DNA from: Bacillota bacterium
Lineage (GTDB): Bacteria; Bacillota; Clostridia; Clostridiales; Caloramatoraceae
Length of the DNA stretch: 5,089 bases
Assembly (NCBI GenBank): GCA_023415335.1
Contig: JAEZLD010000136.1
Coordinates: 1-5,089, forward strand
Direction: 5' to 3'
Made by a program: the position numbers and the translations under genes. Within the stretch, counting starts at the first letter, position 1; every line of letters starts with the position of its first letter. This document shows positions 1 through 4,929 of the stretch, piece after piece. The notes under the pieces are model-generated. The model did no database searches and was not told the DNA's origin. It saw only the letters and a list, made by a program, of their open reading frames with translations.

Positions 1-1664
1 AAACGAATGGCATGCCTTTCTGGTGCATCCTCCGGAAGTCCTAATAAATCCAGATCAGAAGGTGAGAAGAAGGAATAATGAACTCCTTCATAAATACCTG
101 CTGCACACAGGGCTCTCTTTAATTTCATTTCTGTCCTTTGTCTTGTGTTCATTCCTCCAGCTGTAACAGCTGCAGTTTTTAAGAAGGTAGGTGTAACATT
201 CTCGTAACCATACATACGTATAACTTCTTCTGCAATGTCAGGATAATCCTCCATATCCTCACGATAAGCTGGTACCTGTATTGTCAGCTCATCACCTTCA
301 ATAACAGGTGCAAACTGCAACGACTTTAATATCCTCTCAATATCAGCTGCCGGAACCTGTATGCCAAGGACATCGTTTATCCTCTTTATGCTTGCCTTCA
401 TTTCTGTTGGTTCAATGGAATTGCCTGTGCTTACCTCCACGTGTGTGGAAGAAACCCTGCCGCAGCCTAGCTCATCAATTAAATGAAGTGCACGTTTCAT
501 TGCCATTACCGTTGCATACTCATCAACACCCTTGGCATAGCGGGAGCTTGAGTCTGAAGACTGTCCCAATGCCCTGGAGCTCTTCCTTATATTGTCACGG
601 GCAAATTTAGCAGCTTCAAATACTACCCCGTTGGTTGTGTCACGTATTTCCGAATTAAGGCCACCCATAATGCCTGCCAGGGCAACCGGCTTAACTCCAT
701 CACAGATAACCAGGTTTGATGGGTTAAGGGTAAATTCCTTTTCATCCAGGGTAACTATTTTTTCATTTTTCTTTGCACGCCTTACTGTAATAGAGTTTCC
801 CTGCAGGTATGAAGAGTCAAATGCATGCATTGGCTGGCCAAGCTCTTTTAAAATATAGTTTGTAATGTCAACAATATTAGAAATAGGCTTGATTCCTACC
901 AGGGAAAGGTGTCTCCTCATCCAAGCTGGTGATTCACCGATTTTTACGTCTGTTACATAATGGGCAATGTAACGGGGGCACAAATCCGGTGCTTCTACAG
1001 AAACCTTAAAGCCTTCCTTCTGTATTCCGCTTTCTGTATAGTCTAATGCTGGCATTTTCACTTCCTTATTCAGCGCTGCTGCTGCCTCTCTGGCAATACC
1101 AAAAATACTCTGGCAGTCTGGCCTGTTGGCTGTAATGGAAATATCAAAAATCCAGTCATCCAATCCTAAGATTGGTTTTACATCCGCACCAACCTCTGAG
1201 TCCTCAGGCAGAACTAACAGGCCATTGTAGCCTGCACCAGGATATAGGTCTTCATTCACTCCCAGCTCTGTGCCAGAGCACAGCATACCATATGATTCAT
1301 ATCCACGGAGCTTTCCCTTCTTTATAGTCATAACACCTTCAACGGTTACATGATCCTTAGCTGTCATATAAACCTGTGATCCAACCAGTGCCACAGGATA
1401 TTTGCCGCCTGCATGAACATTATCGGCACCGCAGCATATCTGAAGGGGTTCTTCCTTACCAACATTCACCTTACATACATGTAAATGTGTTTCCGGAATT
1501 GGCTCACATTCCTCTACCAGGCCTACTACAACTCCGCTTATATCCTTGCCAACTTGATATAGCTCCTCTACTTCAAAGCCGCATGAAAATAATCTACTCT
1601 CTAATTCCTTCGGTTCAACATCTATATCCACATAATCCTTTAACCAACTTAATGGTACTAACAT
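1..1664 (-). CDS. pheT: Phenylalanine-tRNA ligase beta subunit (partial, 3' end outside window)
   Basis: This is the beta subunit of the alpha2-beta2 enzyme that charges tRNA-Phe in the cytoplasm; beta handles tRNA binding and editing. The frame is open for 554 codons from ATG 1664 to the window edge. Family members are about 800 residues, so roughly the last 250, including the C-terminal anticodon-binding (FDX-ACB) domain, are missing. Visible in order: an N-terminal segment (MLVPLSWLKDYVD), the OB-fold tRNA-binding domain at about 39-150 with MLCSGTELG at 127-135, the FDISITANRPDC signature at 173-184, the B3/B4 editing region at about 210-385 with NIVDITNY (263-270), GQPMHAFD (276-283), GIMGG (331-335) and SSSRYAKGVD (372-381), the B5 domain at about 405-475, and the start of the catalytic-like core (YGYENV, 485-490). 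GGAGG at 1672-1676 sets the start. It follows pheS after 90 bases and is probably cotranscribed under the T-box. Confidence 0.97.
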   Translation of the reverse strand, partial: MLVPLSWLKDYVDIDVEPKELESRLFSCGFEVEELYQVGKDISGVVVGLVEECEPIPETHLHVCKVNVGKEEPLQICCGADNVHAGGKYPVALVGSQVYMTAKDHVTVEGVMTIKKGKLRGYESYGMLCSGTELGVNEDLYPGAGYNGLLVLPEDSEVGADVKPILGLDDWIFDISITANRPDCQSIFGIAREAAAALNKEVKMPALDYTESGIQKEGFKVSVEAPDLCPRYIAHYVTDVKIGESPAWMRRHLSLVGIKPISNIVDITNYILKELGQPMHAFDSSYLQGNSITVRRAKKNEKIVTLDEKEFTLNPSNLVICDGVKPVALAGIMGGLNSEIRDTTNGVVFEAAKFARDNIRKSSRALGQSSDSSSRYAKGVDEYATVMAMKRALHLIDELGCGRVSSTHVEVSTGNSIEPTEMKASIKRINDVLGIQVPAADIERILKSLQFAPVIEGDELTIQVPAYREDMEDYPDIAEEVIRMYGYENVTPTFLKTAAVTAGGMNTRQRTEMKLKRALCAAGIYEGVHYSFFSPSDLDLLGLPEDAPERHAIR

Positions 1665-1716
1665 AATGTGACCTCCATTCTTTCTCTCATTTTTTGACTC
1701 TGTGTTATACCCACCT

Positions 1717-1733
1717 GGTTCTTAATGAGAACC
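1717..1733 (-). other. Small hairpin between pheS and pheT
   Basis: A perfect 6-bp inverted repeat (GGTTCT / AGAACC) with a 5-base loop lies in the 90-base spacer between the two phe genes. No T-run follows, so it does not look like a terminator. It could be an mRNA processing or stability stem, or chance. Confidence 0.3.
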
Positions 1734-1754
1734 CAATGTAACTATAAATAGATA

Positions 1755-2795
1755 TTATTTATAGTCGTCAAGCTGTTCTAATACACGAAGGTCTGATTCG
1801 TATAAAAGCTTTATGTTATTTATACCATACTTCAGCATTGCAAGTCTCTCAACACCAATACCAAAGGCAAGACCGCTGTACTCTTCAGAATCAATGTTAC
1901 AGTTTTCCAGTACCTTCTTATTAACTATCCCTGCTCCTAAAAGCTCAATCCAGCCAGTGCCCTTACATAAGCGGCAGCCCTTGCCTCCACAGGAGAAGCA
2001 GCTTACATCTACCTCCACAGATGGCTCTGTGAATGGGAAGTAGGATGGTCTCAAACGTGTTGCTACACCTTCACAAAAAATCTTCTTAACCAGAACCTCC
2101 AGCATACCCTTCAGGTCGCAAAGTGTAATCCCTTTGTCTACCACTAGTCCCTCCATCTGTATGAACATTGGGGAATGTGTTGCATCATCATCTGAACGGA
2201 ACACCTTGCCAGGTGACAGAATCTTGATTGGAGGCTGTTTCTTCTCCATAACATGAATCTGGCCTGCACTTGTCTGTGTACGGAGCAAAAACTCAGGCGA
2301 CAGATAGAAGGTATCCTGCATATCCCTTGCAGGATGATCCTGGGGTGTATTTAATGCAGTGAAGTTATAATAATCTGTTTCAATTTCTGTTCCTTCAAAC
2401 ACTTCAAATCCCATTGTAGAGAAAATGTCAATTAGCTGGTTAATAACCTGCGTTACTGGATGCAGATTACCGCATTTATGCTTTACAGAAGGCATAGAAA
2501 TATCAATTTTTTCACTTTCATATTTCATCTGAGTTTCTTTTGCTTTTATTTTTTCGTCTAATTCATCCAGGCAGCTGCTAGCCCATACCTTTAAGTCATT
2601 CACGCTCTTACCGAAGCTTGCACGGTTTTCTGCTGGAATGTTCCTCATTTCCTTCATTAGCTGTCCTATTTTGCCGTTTTTAGAATCTAAGAAGCTCTTC
2701 TTGAATTCGTAAACAGCCTTTGAGCTTTCAAGTTTTTCAACGCCACTTATGATTTCCTGCTTAATCTCAGCAATCTTTTCATTTAATACTTGCAT
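1755..2795 (-). CDS. pheS: Phenylalanine-tRNA ligase alpha subunit
   Basis: This is the catalytic subunit, a class II synthetase that activates phenylalanine with ATP and passes it to tRNA-Phe in complex with PheT. The product is 346 residues, a normal length. Residues 1-90 are the charged helical coiled-coil arm that binds tRNA. The core shows HPARDMQDTFY (154-164), LLRTQTSAGQIHVM (170-183), the motif 2 region GKVFRSDDDATHSPMF (196-211) followed by QMEGLVVD, the phenylalanine-pocket strand FPFTEPSVEVDV (253-264), and motif 3 around AFGIGVERLAMLKYG (310-324). C266, C269, C274 and C277 form a compact CxxC-x4-CxxC cluster, likely a zinc knuckle, absent from the E. coli protein but familiar in clostridial-type PheS. 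Start choice: an in-frame ATG at 2807 overlaps the Shine-Dalgarno (GGAGG, 2801-2805); ATG 2795, five bases downstream of it, is the usable start. Controlled by the upstream T-box. Confidence 0.97.
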   Translation of the reverse strand: MQVLNEKIAEIKQEIISGVEKLESSKAVYEFKKSFLDSKNGKIGQLMKEMRNIPAENRASFGKSVNDLKVWASSCLDELDEKIKAKETQMKYESEKIDISMPSVKHKCGNLHPVTQVINQLIDIFSTMGFEVFEGTEIETDYYNFTALNTPQDHPARDMQDTFYLSPEFLLRTQTSAGQIHVMEKKQPPIKILSPGKVFRSDDDATHSPMFIQMEGLVVDKGITLCDLKGMLEVLVKKIFCEGVATRLRPSYFPFTEPSVEVDVSCFSCGGKGCRLCKGTGWIELLGAGIVNKKVLENCNIDSEEYSGLAFGIGVERLAMLKYGINNIKLLYESDLRVLEQLDDYK

Positions 2796-2822
2796 AGCAT
2801 CCTCCATTAAAAAATATTATTA

Positions 2823-2842
2823 AGACACTGCTTACAGCGTCT
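2823..2842 (-). other. Hairpin just upstream of the pheS ribosome site
   Basis: On the transcribed strand GACGCUG and CAGUGUC, with a flanking A-U pair, form an 8-bp stem with one G-U wobble and the tetraloop UAAG. It ends 18 bases before GGAGG and is followed by an AT-rich run ending in six Ts. It lies after the T-box terminator, so it is present only on full-length pheS mRNA. Its role is unknown; a 5' stabilising stem or a weak second attenuator are both possible. Confidence 0.4.
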
Positions 2843-2867
2843 CGCTTTTTTATGTTTTTCATAACAC

Positions 2868-2887
2868 AGGAGCAGCTATTAGCTCCT
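2868..2887 (-). other. Second leader hairpin between T-box terminator and pheS
   Basis: AGGAGC and GCTCCT form a 6-bp perfect stem with an 8-base loop. No T-run follows directly. The AGGAG inside it is a Shine-Dalgarno look-alike, but no ATG sits at a suitable distance. It may help to structure the read-through mRNA, or be chance. Confidence 0.3.
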
Positions 2888-2934
2888 ACCCTAAGGCTTT
2901 GCTGCTGAAGACATGTACCTTTAAAAATAAAAAA

Positions 2935-2973
2935 GTCCCAAACTAATCAGCTAAATGCTGATTAATCTGGGAC
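2935..2973 (-). terminator. T-box leader terminator
   Basis: GTCCCA (5' arm) to TGGGAC (3' arm) closes a 16-bp stem with a 7-base loop (complement of 2951-2957). The two imperfect positions, 2941/2967 and 2943/2965, are both G-U wobbles when read on the minus strand but mismatches on the plus strand, which shows the transcribed direction. The stem is followed by U6-A-U5 (2934 down to 2923). The CCC of the 5' arm is also the partner of the T-box GGG in the antiterminator, so the two structures exclude each other. Confidence 0.93.
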
Positions 2974-3262
2974 GAGTTTCCCCGCGGTACCACCCACATT
3001 CAGATATCTTCCTTACATAGGACCATATCTGCACTTGTTCATGCTTTCTGCAGCAATAACATCCACTTAATCCGTAATCTAGCCATCGACCAATGTAGCT
3101 GAATTTTCAGCTTCAAGATACGGCTTTCGTGAAAGACTCCAATGCTGAAATTCATTTAAAGGCACCCATCTGCACTCACACCATTGTGCTGACTCTCTGT
3201 AGAATAACCCTTTAAACTACTTACACATCTTCATAGCCTGTTGTTATATATTTTCTTTATAT
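2935..3262 (-). promoter_or_regulatory. T-box riboswitch, phenylalanine-specific, controlling pheST
   Basis: This RNA leader reads the charging state of tRNA-Phe: uncharged tRNA stabilises an antiterminator and lets transcription enter pheS. The T-box sequence GGGTGGTACCGCGG is at 2982-2995; its UGGU bulge would pair with an ACCA acceptor end, which suits tRNA-Phe with discriminator A. Stem I carries the AGAGAG motif (3193-3198) and a distal hairpin GCAC/GTGC with GGTG in its loop (about 3170-3189). The specifier region reads TGAATTTCAGC; TTC at 3147-3149 followed by A is the likely specifier, and the overlapping frame TTT is also Phe. A stem of AGCTGA/TCAGCT with loop AAAT sits at 3097-3112 (stem III position). 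The start at 3262 is inferred from the promoter. Only the specifier assignment depends on fold details. Confidence 0.93.
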
Positions 3263-3268
3263 CTATTC

Positions 3269-3297
3269 ATAATACTCTTGTAATATAAAAAAGTCAA
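3269..3297 (-). promoter_or_regulatory. Sigma-A type promoter of the pheST operon
   Basis: TTGACT (3292-3297) and TATTAT (3269-3274) are separated by 17 bases, each one base from the consensus. Transcription would begin near 3262, just before the T-box stem I. Confidence 0.88.
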
Positions 3298-3446
3298 GCA
3301 GTAACTATTATACATCTCTGAATTTTATACAACCTAAAATAGATATTGCATCCTACTTATATACAAAAACAATTGAAGACTTTAAAACATACAGTAATAT
3401 AGTGATTATACAATTAGATTATTGCTACCTAGTCTATTCATATAAT

Positions 3447-3475
3447 AAAACCACAAGCATAAAGCCTTTAGTTTT
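3447..3475 (-). terminator. Weak terminator candidate after the DUF1062 gene
   Basis: On the minus strand AAAACTAAAGGC and GCTTGTGGTTTT can pair over 12 positions with one mismatch and two G-U wobbles around a 5-base loop, followed by ATTATAT. It begins 26 bases after the stop codon. The stem is AU-rich and the U-tail is broken, so it may be only a partial terminator. The rest of the spacer down to 3298 is AT-rich and shows no gene. Confidence 0.35.
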
Positions 3476-3501
3476 TAAGCACTTTAAAAATTATATCCCT
3501 A

Positions 3502-4098
3502 TTAAAATTGTTTCTCCATTATTAATGTGTCTATAATTGTAATAAAGATTTTATGCTGTTGTTTATCCTCTGTAACACTAATCACACCTGATTCCATCAA
3601 AGCCTTGATTCTGGATCTTCTAAGCTTCAAAACCTCGGATATTACTTTATCAGTTCTTATTTTAAGATTATAACTGTTTTCAATTACCAGTAAATCACCC
3701 TTATAAAAAAGCTTATCACTTCCTTCTATCTTACCCTTTTGCATTTCAATAGTATATCTAATATTTAACCAGTCAACCTCCGCTTTGTTTCGAGAAAAGA
3801 AACGGGCATCCGTTCCATACTCAAATGCCAGTTCACCGCAATTGCTTAAATATTTCTCATACTCCTGCCGTGGTATGGAATCTGGTCTGCGTCTTTCATA
3901 GACGGTTAAGTTATTAGTATGCTTACATTTTTCACATTGATATATCAGCCATACATCGATTTTATTTCCATTTGCATTAATGCGAAAGCAGTTTGTACTA
4001 TGAAACACTGCTTTACAACCGCACCCTGAGCAATTCCTCAGGACTTTAAAGGCTTGTTCTGGTATTATTCTATATTCTATTTTTCTTAAATAGCTCAT
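3502..4098 (-). CDS. DUF1062 family zinc-ribbon protein
   Basis: A 198-residue protein that I recognise as DUF1062, a family of unknown function common in Firmicutes. Residues 1-60 carry two cysteine pairs, C23xxC26 (with C28) and C55xxC58, spaced like a zinc ribbon; the segments NANGNKIDVWLIYQCEKCKH (41-60) and LAFEYGTDARFFSRNKAEVDW (90-110) look like the family core. The C-terminal part (about 145-178: IRTDKVISEVL, then RRSRIKALMESGVISV) resembles an S4-type RNA-binding fold, which would fit a role near RNA or ribosomes; this is inference. There is no signal peptide or membrane segment. Start choice: ATG 4098 has AGGAG at 4106-4110, seven bases away, and gives the usual MSYLRK start; an in-frame TTG at 4134 has no ribosome site and lies in the leader structure. 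The gene is preceded by an upstream ORF and a start-site hairpin. Confidence 0.85.
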   Translation of the reverse strand: MSYLRKIEYRIIPEQAFKVLRNCSGCGCKAVFHSTNCFRINANGNKIDVWLIYQCEKCKHTNNLTVYERRRPDSIPRQEYEKYLSNCGELAFEYGTDARFFSRNKAEVDWLNIRYTIEMQKGKIEGSDKLFYKGDLLVIENSYNLKIRTDKVISEVLKLRRSRIKALMESGVISVTEDKQQHKIFITIIDTLIMEKQF

Positions 4099-4143
4099 TT
4101 TGCAGCTCCTATAGTATTTGTAGCGGATTTGCAAAGCGCTATT
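4089..4143 (-). promoter_or_regulatory. Start-site sequestering hairpin of the DUF1062 gene (segments 3:4)
   Basis: On the minus strand AATAGC (4143-4138) pairs with GCTATT (4094-4089, codons 2-4) and TTTGCA (4135-4130) pairs with TGCAAA (4104-4099, just before ATG). The ATG itself sits in a 2x4 internal loop between these two 6-bp helices. Further in, TCC (4127-4125) can pair with GGA (4109-4107) of the Shine-Dalgarno. Formation should block initiation. The same layout with different bases occurs at 4600-4657. The pairing was derived by hand, without energy calculation. Confidence 0.65.
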
Positions 4144-4163
4144 ACATTATCGAACGACTTTTA

Positions 4164-4188
4164 TTTGCAATAGCCCTTGCTATGCAAA
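4164..4188 (-). promoter_or_regulatory. Leader hairpin 1:2 containing the upstream ORF stop codon (DUF1062 copy)
   Basis: TTTGCATAGC and GCTATTGCAAA form a 10-bp stem with one bulged U and the loop AAGG. The 5' arm is codons 7 and 8 plus the stop of the upstream ORF at 4180-4206, so a translating ribosome would open it. Bases 4174-4166 can instead pair with 4138-4146 (GCTATTGCA with TGTAATAGC, 9 bp, one G-U), which would free the DUF1062 start site. No long T-run follows, so it is not an obvious terminator. Confidence 0.7.
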
Positions 4189-4206
4189 ACAAGCTGGTGT
4201 AGTCAT
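4180..4206 (-). CDS. Short upstream ORF (leader peptide, 8 codons) before the DUF1062 gene
   Basis: The peptide would be MTTPACFA followed by TAG. AGGAGG at 4216-4221, nine bases before the ATG, is a perfect Shine-Dalgarno and is stronger than that of the main gene. The stop codon lies inside hairpin 4164-4188. A second ORF of exactly the same length, also ending in TTT GCA TAG, precedes the HTH gene at 4691-4717. The rest of the peptide differs between the copies, so the RNA or only the Phe-Ala-stop end seems to matter. Most likely it acts in cis by placing a ribosome on the leader. A promoter must lie between here and the terminator at 4294; only a TATAAA at 4241-4246 without a good -35 is seen. 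Confidence 0.6.
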   Translation of the reverse strand: MTTPACFA

Positions 4207-4293
4207 AAATGCTTTCCTCCTATATAATTGCTTATTCTATTTTATAAGACGATATATTTAGTTTCTACCTTAAACATTTTTCTAAAAGAAAAT

Positions 4294-4329
4294 GAGCCGG
4301 TTCAAAGGCTTGTCCTTTTGCACCGGCTC
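4294..4329 (-). terminator. Strong hairpin terminator after the HTH gene, possibly bidirectional
   Basis: GAGCCGG and CCGGCTC, plus one A-T pair, form an 8-bp GC-rich base; after one mismatch four more pairs follow. The minus-strand transcript continues ATTTTCTTTT and the plus-strand one TTTTATTTT, so it can act in both directions. It starts 15 bases after the stop of the 4344-4610 gene and separates that transcript from the next leader. No plus-strand gene that needs it is seen. Confidence 0.85.
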
Positions 4330-4343
4330 TTTTATTTTAGTAT

Positions 4344-4610
4344 TCACTTCATTTCATGTAAAATACGTTGTATGCTTTTGTTTGATAAAAAATACTTACT
4401 TGCTAAATCATCAATCTTATAACCATTTTCAAAGTCAGTTAGTATCTGCAAATTCCTGTCTTTCAGTTCCTGACGTATAAATGTTTTGCTTCCCCATTCT
4501 TTTCTTTGATTACTCTTCCTTGGAATATATATGTTTTCTCCATCCACATAGTTTTGTATTAACTCTATTATTTCCATTGGAAGTACTTCCTCTGCTTTTC
4601 TATAGCCCAT
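4344..4610 (-). CDS. Small HTH protein, CD3324-like
   Basis: An 88-residue soluble protein that looks like the CD3324 family of clostridia and bacilli, from memory of its MGYRKAEEVLPMEIIELIQ start, YVDGENIYIPRK (21-32) and KSIQRIL end. Residues about 62-86 (NGYKIDDLASKYFLS, then NKSIQRILHEM) read as a helix-turn-helix; the IYIPRK strand followed by an HTH recalls the Mor/C activator fold of phage Mu. DNA binding is therefore likely and the target is unknown. The start is ATG 4610 with GGAGG at 4616-4620, five bases away. The ribosome site and first codons are paired in a leader hairpin (4600-4657), and an 8-codon ORF lies upstream, so expression is probably controlled at translation. It is monocistronic: promoter at 4808-4835, terminator at 4294-4329. 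Confidence 0.82.
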   Translation of the reverse strand: MGYRKAEEVLPMEIIELIQNYVDGENIYIPRKSNQRKEWGSKTFIRQELKDRNLQILTDFENGYKIDDLASKYFLSNKSIQRILHEMK

Positions 4611-4657
4611 ATTTGCCTCCTAAATATTAAATTCTTTAGGTTTGGCAATAGCTATAA
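4600..4657 (-). promoter_or_regulatory. Start-site sequestering hairpin of the HTH gene (segments 3:4)
   Basis: Three helices stack on the minus strand. TATAGC (4656-4651) pairs with GCTATA (4606-4601, codons 2-4), with a further G-U at 4600/4657. TTGCC (4648-4644) pairs with GGCAA (4617-4613). CCTAAA (4640-4635) pairs with TTTAGG (4624-4619). Together this is 18 pairs. The Shine-Dalgarno GGAGG (4620-4616) is split between the two inner helices and the ATG is held in an internal loop. Translation should be off when this forms. It matches the layout at 4089-4143, with pair-preserving base changes. Confidence 0.72.
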
Positions 4658-4675
4658 CAAATATTATTTAATAAA

Positions 4676-4698
4676 TTGCAATAGCTACTGCTATGCAA
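4676..4698 (-). promoter_or_regulatory. Leader hairpin 1:2 containing the upstream ORF stop codon (HTH gene copy)
   Basis: TTGCATAGC and GCTATTGCAA form a 9-bp stem with one bulged U and the loop AGTA. Over a 24-base core it matches the hairpin at 4164-4188 at all but three positions, all in or next to the loop. The 3' arm (4685-4676) can instead pair with 4651-4660 over ten positions with one mismatch and one G-U, which would compete with the start-site hairpin. Confidence 0.7.
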
Positions 4699-4717
4699 AT
4701 ATAACTAATTTTCTCAT
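4691..4717 (-). CDS. Short upstream ORF (leader peptide, 8 codons) before the HTH gene
   Basis: The peptide would be MRKLVIFA followed by TAG. AGGAGG at 4723-4728 lies five bases before the ATG. The last two codons and the stop (TTT GCA TAG) are identical to those of the ORF at 4180-4206 and form the 5' arm of hairpin 4676-4698. Its short size, strong ribosome site and position are those of a regulatory leader peptide rather than a working protein. Confidence 0.62.
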   Translation of the reverse strand: MRKLVIFA

Positions 4718-4807
4718 AAAAACCTCCTGAAATCATTTTCAAACAATCTGTAGTTATACCCATAGATATTTATAAATCGATATAAACAGGTAAACACTAT
4801 CCTAATA

Positions 4808-4835
4808 ATCATACCATAAAATTACATTGTTTCAA
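4808..4835 (-). promoter_or_regulatory. Promoter of the HTH gene and its leader
   Basis: TTGAAA (4830-4835) and TATGAT (4808-4813) are 16 bases apart, and TGG directly before the -10 makes it an extended -10 element. Transcription would start near 4801, about 84 bases before the upstream ORF and 190 before the main ATG. No clear terminator separates it from ddh, so some read-through is possible. Confidence 0.65.
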
Positions 4836-4929
4836 AATGATCATTTACATCCATAACCACATTTTATAGTTTTTCTATAGATATAAGAATTGTCCTTCCA
4901 TGAATTTGTTGAATTCTCCTGAAGACATA

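Noticed and set aside
308..1666. Open frames on the plus strand at 308-610, 592-858 and 1376-1666
   Set aside because: They lie antisense within pheT, have no ribosome site or recognisable protein, and pheT is a clear continuous match to its family.
1813..2043. Plus-strand open frame of 76 codons
   Set aside because: Antisense to the well-conserved C-terminal half of pheS; composition is that of a shadow frame.
2788..2796. TTGCATAGC, the arm 1 sequence of the two leaders, also occurs on the plus strand over the pheS start, so arm 1 could pair with pheS mRNA in trans
   Set aside because: A single 9-base match is not surprising in a window of this size on two strands, and no other support was found.
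2779..2862. Minus-strand frame of 27 codons starting MKNIKKRDAVSSV and overlapping the pheS start
   Set aside because: No Shine-Dalgarno at a usable distance; the only AGGAG upstream is buried in a hairpin about 20 bases away.
3376..3403. TTGAAG with TAATAT 16 bases on, a plus-strand promoter look-alike
   Set aside because: The region is very AT-rich and no plus-strand gene follows.
4134..4134. TTG start that would add 12 residues to the DUF1062 protein
   Set aside because: No ribosome site before it, it lies in leader segment 3, and ATG 4098 has a well-placed AGGAG.
4241..4246. TATAAA as a -10 element for the DUF1062 leader
   Set aside because: No acceptable -35 at 16-18 bases; a promoter is expected in this stretch but I cannot place it.
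4228..4480. Plus-strand open frames at 4228-4422 and 4292-4480
   Set aside because: They run through the terminator hairpin and antisense to the HTH gene, have no ribosome site and show only low-complexity hydrophobic sequence.
4164..4698. The two palindromes read as inverted repeats of a mobile element or as operators
   Set aside because: They are in direct orientation, there is no transposase, and their fixed position relative to the leader ORF stop and the next gene start fits an RNA role better. An operator role is not excluded.
4872..4898. Frame MEGQFLYL-stop downstream of ddh, of the same length as the two leader ORFs
   Set aside because: The nearest AGGAG is 14 bases from the ATG, it does not end in TTT GCA TAG, and it lies upstream of the promoter I place at 4808-4835.
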